DNA of 12,323 nt from UBA6921 sp031363085 (GTDB lineage Bacteria > Pseudomonadota > Gammaproteobacteria > SG8-11). The translations under genes and the position numbers were made by a program. The stretch spans positions 1 to 12,323 of the forward strand of contig JANLTU010000077.1 in NCBI GenBank assembly GCA_031363085.1, given 5' to 3'. Shown piece after piece: positions 7,531-12,323 of this stretch. The first letter of the stretch is position 1; the number at the start of each line of letters is the position of its first letter. Below the pieces are notes generated by a model. It saw only the letters and a list, made by a program, of their open reading frames with translations. It was not told the origin of the DNA and ran no database searches.

Positions 7531-8104
7531 GACTTTGTAACCAGTTAAAATTCCGCCTGACTAACTGCCATGACAATGTTGTTTCGATTCCATTACACGA
7601 CGTAGCGCCCATCCCCCTGAATCCGCTGCTGAACTACGGCTCCACCTGAGTAAGAAAGCAGAACTTGTTCCGTCACTTCATGTCTCAGCTACTGCCGTAG
7701 TTAATTGTTACCCAACCCCCGCTCTTGATTTATTCGCTGCCTTCACCTAAAAATGATTTATTTTCAGAATTGAAAGTAAATGTACTCTTCGCGCCGCCCA
7801 TGACAATCGCATCTTTGTAGTAGTCCTTTTTAAGTAATCCTTTTTGATTAGACGCGCTGCGGTTCAGTATTCGCGATCTAAAACCTTGCGCTACTGGCCA
7901 CCCAATAGCGCAGCCGCCAACTGGGCTCAGCAGCTAAAAAACCGCTTCGATTTCAAAACAGGGAGCTGAGCTTGTCAATGAGATTGGAAGATGCATGATG
8001 ACGAGCCGACGCGCAGCGTTTGGCCAAAGTAAATTGGCCTGGGTGTTACAACGGGCTATTGATCCGGCCCGTTGAAGTTTGAATTTCGGTCAGACAGCGT
8101 TGTT

Positions 8105-8165
8105 GTAGGCGCGCGATTCATCGCGCGCTCACGGACAAAGATCGCCCGATGAATCGGGCGGCTAC
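8105..8165. repeat. BIME-like pair of inverted REP sequences
   Basis: Two hairpins face each other, each ending outward in the GTAG tetranucleotide typical of REP elements served by RAYT transposases. The first has GTAG at 8105-8108, stem GCGCGCGA (8109-8116), loop TTCA and stem TCGCGCGC (8121-8128). The second has stem CGCCCGA (8143-8149), loop TGAA, stem TCGGGCG (8154-8160) and CTAC (8162-8165), which is GTAG on the other strand. Both share the core ATTCAT read in opposite orientation. Stems are perfect at 8 and 7 bp. No RAYT gene is in the window. The element lies downstream of the LuxR-type gene. Confidence 0.75.
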
Positions 8166-8235
8166 TAAAACACAAAGGAGATGGCTGGCACGCGAAAGCT
8201 AAAACTGCACTTGGCCCGCTCAATGGGTAGGTAGG

Positions 8236-8263
8236 AGAGTATGTGCTTACCCGCCCATACTCT
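8236..8263. other. Hairpin with 8-bp perfect stem
   Basis: AGAGTATG (8236-8243) pairs with CATACTCT (8256-8263) around a 12-base loop. An overlapping alternative pairs GGGTA (8225-8229) with TACCC (8248-8252). No T-tract follows on either side, so it does not look like an intrinsic terminator. It lies 130-160 bp past the stop of the LuxR-type gene and may stabilise its transcript or be part of the decayed repeat region. Confidence 0.4.
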
Positions 8264-8397
8264 GCTTGAAGTTGAGACGTGACGCCTGTGCGTATGCCAC
8301 GTTCGTTAGTTGATGAGCTTGAGAATTTCTTGCCGGCACGACATACGCCGCGTTCGCTGCTGCCGGCAGTTTTTCATTGATCGGTGGACGGCAAGTG

Positions 8398-9159
8398 CTA
8401 GCCCCTGATTAGCCCTTCTCTGAGCGCTTTCGCGAGCACCTGTGTTCGGTTGCTGACGCCCATTTTCAGAATAATGTTTCTGATGTGGCTTCTTACCGTA
8501 TTGACGCTGATTTCGGCTTTCGATGCGATGCCTTCGTTGCCCAGCCCTTGATAGAGCCAGCGCAGAATTTCTGTTTCGCGACGGGTGATTCTTAAATCAT
8601 TCGTCGAATTTTCCAGGTCGAGACTTTTTTTATAGCTACTGATCAAGGCCCGATGCAAAGCTGCAATCGTAAGATCGATCAATTTAAGATAGGAGTCGCG
8701 GCCTTGGCTGGGGATGCCAATAAAACAAAATGCACTGGTGATTTTTCCTGAGATATCGGAAATACCGCCGATCACGGTGTCTCTAATATTGTGCCGTTCA
8801 AGCGCAGCGACCCATTCTTTGTTCGCGGGGTCTAACAGACCTGGCTCGGCCACGAAGAGAGTTTCACGTTTCTTGAGCCATTCTCTCATTTCGGGGCAGT
8901 TTAAAACGGTCCCCTTGGCTTGCTTGCGAACCACTACGGAAACATAGTCGTTCGGCGTATCGACGTTGATCAGCTTGTAGATCAATCCACCGTCGACTTC
9001 ACCCAGACCGCACAGCGCCATGCGATACGGAATCACGCTTCGGTAGTCGGTTCGAAGCAAGGCTTCAAGCTCTTCTGCGGTGTTTACGGAGCCGATCCGA
9101 TCCGTTAAAAACCCGACCGGATCATGTGTGTAACTATAGGAATACTGCGTCGCTGGCAT
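8398..9159 (-). CDS. LuxR-family transcriptional regulator, EpsA-like
   Basis: The protein has 253 residues. The ATG at 9159 is chosen because AGGAGG (9168-9173) lies 8 bases upstream; a longer reading would need a TTG at 9216 without a good site. Residues about 189-253 are a classical LuxR/GerE helix-turn-helix: LRITRRETEILRWL opens it, and VNTVRSHIRNIILKMGVSNR contains the recognition helix and dimer helix. The N-terminal about 185 residues lack a response-regulator receiver domain and do not show a clear autoinducer-binding domain. Length, layout and the LLRTDYRSVIPYRMALCGLG region resemble EpsA, the LuxR-type regulator associated with exopolysaccharide/exosortase loci, but the match is from memory and not exact. 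It lies alone between a 309-bp gap and an 880-bp gap, so it probably has its own promoter. Control of neighbouring surface-protein genes is possible but unproven. Confidence 0.88.
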   Translation of the reverse strand: MPATQYSYSYTHDPVGFLTDRIGSVNTAEELEALLRTDYRSVIPYRMALCGLGEVDGGLIYKLINVDTPNDYVSVVVRKQAKGTVLNCPEMREWLKKRETLFVAEPGLLDPANKEWVAALERHNIRDTVIGGISDISGKITSAFCFIGIPSQGRDSYLKLIDLTIAALHRALISSYKKSLDLENSTNDLRITRRETEILRWLYQGLGNEGIASKAEISVNTVRSHIRNIILKMGVSNRTQVLAKALREGLIRG

Positions 9160-9468
9160 GTCCGTCGCCTCCTCTAGCTGTGAATAGTGCTTTATCTTTC
9201 CGTTTACTAAGCCCAACAGCTCGACCCTTTAACCGTACGTGCCTTCCTTACAATATAGCTAGTACATGACTCTTGTGTTACGCCTTGCGGTTGCGTTCCG
9301 CAACAGTAACAGCCAAGCAACCCGCGTAGTAGTAAAACCAGTTTACATCACGCGCTGCGTCTCTCCTCTCCGATTGCACTCTTGACTTATTGATGGGCGA
9401 TCTTTGGCCACTGGTGCATGGCCTGTGTGACGTGATGGTATTGATATGCAGATGATGGGACGCAGGCA
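9160..9468. other. 309-bp intergenic region upstream of the LuxR-type gene
   Basis: No supported gene lies here; a 63-codon minus-strand frame (9278-9469) lacks a ribosome binding site and looks accidental. A tight hairpin GTTGCG-TTC-CGCAAC occupies 9290-9304, about 130 bp before the regulator's start; it has no T-tract and may be an operator. TATATT (minus strand, about 9253-9258) resembles a -10 box for the regulator, but the -35 match is poor. No classical terminator was seen for the lipoprotein gene ending at 9469. Confidence 0.5.
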
Positions 9469-11214
9469 TTATTTCGTCGGTTGTGGAAGACTAAAATCAA
9501 CAAACACTTCAATACGCTGAGCTTTACCTGTGTAATAAATATCAGCAAATAGCGTATTGGTCTGGTTCACATCCAGCACGCCATCCCATGTAACTGCACG
9601 GCTAAGAGTGCGGACATCTAACGGCTTATTATCCGCATCCAGCAAAATGACCTTGGAGAGCGTCATCAAGCCACTCGTCAGCGTCGTTATGGCACCCTTC
9701 ATAGTCCCAACATTTTTCACAGTGACCTCAATGCGTTGATTGACGCTACCTGAGACTGGCGGTAACACAATGTAACTTTGCGGAACAATGGCCGCTTTTG
9801 CAGGTTTGGTAAACGGGAACATGGATTCCCAACCATCTGCGTACACTTCGGCAATCCTGAGAAAATCCGCCTGTGCGGTATCGATCGTAGAGGCTAAGGC
9901 AATCCCATACATATAGCCGCTGCGGCCAGGACTAATACAGTGAGCAAGCAAGTAGTTATTCCCACTGTCGCGCACGCCCCCGACTAAAAATGTATACAAA
10001 CGCATGGGGAGAACGATATCAAGCGCCGATTGATCCCTGAGTTTTTCGCCGGCAAGCTGCATATTGCAGTAGCTCCGATCTTCGGACATGTTTGTTACAG
10101 GAATGATCACGTCAAAAGTACGAGCATCCGTTGAATATCGAGTTATAAAAGCCTCGCCAATTCTTAATCCTGAGCTTGGTTTGGCAACGGTAACCTTCAG
10201 TGAATGACGCAGCTCGGTGATGGCGGCTTCTGGCAGAGTGCCGATGGTGTCCCCAGACAGAATGGCTGAATTGTCACTCAAGGTATTAAGTTTTAATTCA
10301 TTACTGCGTATTGCTTGATTATTCCACTGACCGGGCTTCTGCTTAGGAATTGCCTCTACTGAGTAAACGTAACGCGTGTCATTTTCTAAACCGCCATGCA
10401 CATAGTGCGTCTGCGTCAACCCGGGAACATCAGTGGATACAAACCCAGCGAGATACCCGGGTGTTTTCCAGGTCAGCGTGTAACTTTCAGCGCCACGCAC
10501 TGGCGGCCAATCCAAGACGATTTGATTGTTGCTGATGTCGCTCGCTTTGACGACAAACGCCTCCGAAACGCTGAGGCGATATTCCGCTTTCAGATTCAAA
10601 AACGTTGCGCTCACCGTAACATCACCGGCCGCGTGCGCGGTCAGCATGCCTTTTTCGTTGATGGTCGCAATGCCGCTGTTGGAAACACCCCATGCCTCTT
10701 TTCCATCGGTGCCAAAATACGAACGGTTCGTCACATTGACGAAAACCCTCATTTGAATCACATCATTAGTGAAGACGAAATCTTTTGGGCTGCTAATCAC
10801 CAGGCTCGCTGCAGTAATCGTGACTTCCTGACTAACGGTTTTTTTAACCGAAGCGCTCTCTAAAGTTGCGATTATTTTTGCGCTGCCCGGCGCGACGCCC
10901 CGGGCCTCACCGGCGGCATCGACGGTAACAATGTCAAGATCGGAAGATTCCCATGTAACGACATTTGAAAGATCGACGCTAACGCCGTTTCGATCTGTAC
11001 CCAAGGCACGAAATTGCACCGTGGCTTGCGGAAGCATCGCCCAAGGGAGAATCGTCGCGTTGCGGTCAAAGTCTAATGTGTCAAGCGTGGCGACCTTGCC
11101 TAACCCGTTCGCATCGCTCTTGCCCCCCGAGCTTCCGCACGCAATCAGCAACACGCAGACGATGGCTGGTAACAGACGAGGCCATCGGTGTTTCATGTTA
11201 GTGGTGACGTCCAT
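9469..11214 (-). CDS. Lipoprotein with two Ig-like (Big_2) domains and a fibronectin-III domain
   Basis: The protein has 581 residues. The ATG at 11214 is preferred because AGGGAG lies 9 bases upstream; an ATG six codons later (11196) would also keep the signal but has no site. The signal is RWPRLLPAIVCVLLIAC with the lipid-acceptor Cys at residue 26; Gly at +2 predicts outer-membrane sorting. Residues about 42-135 and 137-218 are Ig-like Big_2-type domains, seen from VTWESSD, VTVDAAGEARGVAPGSAKI and GIATINEKGMLTAHAAGDVTV. Residues about 220-312 read as fibronectin type III (IVLDWPPVRGAESYTLTW, then a YVYSVEAIP strand). Residues 313-581 were not recognised; they are beta-rich, with two Cys (SYCNMQ, LAHCIS). 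The gene begins 26 bp after the Calx-beta gene, so the two are probably co-transcribed. A structural or adhesive surface role is likely; the ligand is unknown. Confidence 0.88.
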   Translation of the reverse strand: MDVTTNMKHRWPRLLPAIVCVLLIACGSSGGKSDANGLGKVATLDTLDFDRNATILPWAMLPQATVQFRALGTDRNGVSVDLSNVVTWESSDLDIVTVDAAGEARGVAPGSAKIIATLESASVKKTVSQEVTITAASLVISSPKDFVFTNDVIQMRVFVNVTNRSYFGTDGKEAWGVSNSGIATINEKGMLTAHAAGDVTVSATFLNLKAEYRLSVSEAFVVKASDISNNQIVLDWPPVRGAESYTLTWKTPGYLAGFVSTDVPGLTQTHYVHGGLENDTRYVYSVEAIPKQKPGQWNNQAIRSNELKLNTLSDNSAILSGDTIGTLPEAAITELRHSLKVTVAKPSSGLRIGEAFITRYSTDARTFDVIIPVTNMSEDRSYCNMQLAGEKLRDQSALDIVLPMRLYTFLVGGVRDSGNNYLLAHCISPGRSGYMYGIALASTIDTAQADFLRIAEVYADGWESMFPFTKPAKAAIVPQSYIVLPPVSGSVNQRIEVTVKNVGTMKGAITTLTSGLMTLSKVILLDADNKPLDVRTLSRAVTWDGVLDVNQTNTLFADIYYTGKAQRIEVFVDFSLPQPTK

Positions 11215-11240
11215 GTCTGCCTGCTCCCTAACTGAAAAAC

Positions 11241-12323
11241 TCAAACGATTGCGCGCGGTTTGACAGACCCAACCACCCTTCCTGGGGCCGGTGAGGTCAT
11301 TGCCGCGACACGTTTTTCCGACAGCTTGCGCATCCAGCGCCGTGAACAATAAAAGAGCAACGCGTAAATCGACAGCATGAAGTCGGCACCGCCGCCGCCA
11401 CTGCTCGGGTTCTCAAAACCGCCTGTGTTGTTGTCTGTGGCAACAAGGTAATCGTCGTCGATGATGATTACCATGGCGGAATTATTCCATCCCAGCGTCG
11501 CTCCGCCGGAAACCTTCGTGAGCTTAAAGACGATGGTTTCGTTGGGCTCTCTTTCGCTGTCGTTCAGGATATTTACCAAAAGCGTTTGGCTGGTCACACC
11601 GTCAGCAAACGTCAGTGTGCCGGTTATCGCGGTGAAGTCAGCCCCCAAAGTCGCCGAACCGCCGTCCAGAACAACGTCGACAGACACAACTCCTCTGCTG
11701 CCGTTGGTCCGAAGCACCGTGATGCTGAACTCACCGCTGGACTCGTTCAAAAACCGAGTCGTTTGCAAGAAATTCAGCGTACCCGGTTCGCGCGAGCTCG
11801 GGGTTTCGTTATCGACGAGGGTGACCGTCAGCGTGGAATTCGCGGCTAGCTTTACATTACCGGTGGCGTTCGCTAGCCCAATCACGATGGTTTCGTCGCC
11901 TTCGAAAATTTGATCGTCGAGAAGCGTAATCACGAACGTCGCCTGATCGGCTCCGGCTGGAAAATTGAGCGTGCCCTTCGCCAATACGTAGTCTTTGTTT
12001 TGTTCGGCACTGCCGCCGAGCACTGCATAGTCAACCGCAGCATCACCTGCAGAGACCAAGCTTGGTAATTTCAAAACCGTGACCGTCAAGACACCACTAT
12101 TTTCACCCACCGCGACCGTTGCCGTTTTAAAGCTGAGCTCCGGTACGATGTCACGGCCGCTAAATTCAAAAGCACCTATGTCACAGCGGCTGTCCGCACG
12201 ATAAAACAAGCGCTGGTCAACCTGCGGGCAAACCGCGTTGTTGCCGGCGTTGATCGCCTTGCTGCCAAATTTAAGGGCAAAGGTATTGGTCGCTCCGCCA
12301 TTCGCCGCCAAAATGTCAAGCCC
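11241..12323 (-). CDS. Calx-beta surface protein with GlyGly-CTERM-like tail (5' end outside window)
   Basis: The frame is open to the right edge, so only the last 360 residues are present. The fragment opens in a choice-of-anchor Q region (LAANGGATNTFAL, CDIGAFEF), the same module as in the 917-residue protein. Two Calx-beta domains follow, with characteristic acidic loops (DDQIFEGDETIVIGL and NDSEREPNETIVFKL), which in this family bind calcium. The end carries SSGGGGAD, a hydrophobic stretch ending LFYCS, and RRWMRK, a GlyGly-CTERM-like signal nearly the same as that of the 917-residue protein. Here 27 more residues, partly basic, follow the Arg cluster, which is unusual. By analogy the missing N-terminal part probably holds a CSLREA domain and beta-helix. 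The next gene starts 26 bp downstream. The two proteins are likely paralogs. Confidence 0.88.
   Translation of the reverse strand, partial: GLDILAANGGATNTFALKFGSKAINAGNNAVCPQVDQRLFYRADSRCDIGAFEFSGRDIVPELSFKTATVAVGENSGVLTVTVLKLPSLVSAGDAAVDYAVLGGSAEQNKDYVLAKGTLNFPAGADQATFVITLLDDQIFEGDETIVIGLANATGNVKLAANSTLTVTLVDNETPSSREPGTLNFLQTTRFLNESSGEFSITVLRTNGSRGVVSVDVVLDGGSATLGADFTAITGTLTFADGVTSQTLLVNILNDSEREPNETIVFKLTKVSGGATLGWNNSAMVIIIDDDYLVATDNNTGGFENPSSGGGGADFMLSIYALLFYCSRRWMRKLSEKRVAAMTSPAPGRVVGSVKPRAIV
11322..11408 (-). other. GlyGly-CTERM-like sorting signal, second copy
   Basis: This encodes SSGGGGAD, then a hydrophobic segment with SIYALLFYCS, then RRWMRK. It aligns without gaps to 1962-2048 at an offset of exactly 9360 bases, with conserved Cys and Trp in the same places. 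Unlike the first copy it is not at the protein end. Confidence 0.75.

Larger units (their letters stand above)
7518..8397. other. 880-bp gene-poor region with repeats and hairpins
   Basis: No confident gene lies here. It should contain the promoter of the 237-residue gene near its left end, but no clear -35/-10 pair was found. Visible items are: an inverted repeat AACTACGGC (7632-7640) and GCCGTAGTT (7694-7702) with a 53-bp spacer; a 67-codon minus-strand open stretch ending at 7730 that lacks an ATG near its beginning; the convergent REP pair at 8105-8165; the hairpin at 8236-8263; and a 28-codon plus-strand frame (8294-8380) judged too weak. The mixture suggests a region of past insertions or decay between two transcription units. 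Confidence 0.6.

Noticed and set aside
8359..8375. CTGCCGGCAG followed by a T-run as a terminator
   Set aside because: The palindrome has no loop, leaving only about 3 bp of stem when folded. The T-run is on the plus strand, where no gene ends.
8294..8380. 28-codon plus-strand frame starting MPRSLVDELENFL
   Set aside because: No ribosome binding site and very short. It overlaps imperfect direct repeats (near 8291-8305 and 8342-8356), which explain the resemblance of its two halves.
9278..9469. 63-codon minus-strand frame between the Ig-like lipoprotein and the regulator
   Set aside because: No ribosome binding site, no signal or domain, odd composition; probably accidental.

Overview
The window comes from a Gram-negative bacterium, most likely a beta- or gammaproteobacterium. 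The evidence is Lol-type lipoprotein signals, a CSLREA/choice-of-anchor Q surface protein pair with GlyGly-CTERM-like tails, an EpsA-like LuxR-family regulator and a REP/BIME-type repeat with GTAG ends. Base composition is mixed by eye: about mid-50s % GC in the left-hand propeller gene and lower in the 4.9-7.5 kb part. All seven supported genes lie on the minus strand, so the window reads right to left in transcription. No tRNA, rRNA, CRISPR array, intact insertion sequence or phage gene was seen.

From the right end (transcription order): a 5'-truncated surface protein (11241-12323) carries the end of a choice-of-anchor Q region, two Calx-beta domains and a GlyGly-CTERM-like tail. Only 26 bp later comes a lipoprotein with two Ig-like (Big_2-type) domains, a fibronectin-III domain and an unassigned C-terminal half (9469-11214). 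After about 310 bp without a gene comes a LuxR-type regulator resembling EpsA (8398-9159). Then follows an 880-bp gene-poor stretch with a convergent REP pair (8105-8165), further inverted repeats and a doubtful 67-codon open frame.

The middle holds two genes of unrecognised function that probably form one operon. The first encodes a membrane-anchored or secreted helical protein of 237 residues (6804-7517, GTG start). The second encodes a secreted 581-residue protein with eight cysteines and a long helical segment (4928-6673). Left of them is a 917-residue secreted beta-helix protein (1947-4700). It has a CSLREA N-terminus, GGG-type helix repeats, an anchor-Q region, two Calx-beta-like domains, a Thr-Pro linker and a tail nearly identical to that of the right-end protein. 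Last is a 537-residue lipoprotein (38-1651) whose seven YVTN/lactonase-type repeats should form a seven-bladed propeller, each blade with a Cys-pair loop.

Every product except the regulator has an export signal, so the window reads as a cell-surface/exoprotein region with an EpsA-like regulator in the middle. That the regulator controls its neighbours is inference. The most interesting points are the paired sorting tails, the Cys-pair loops of the propeller, the unknown two-gene secreted pair, the three evenly spaced half-sites upstream of the propeller gene, and the BIME.
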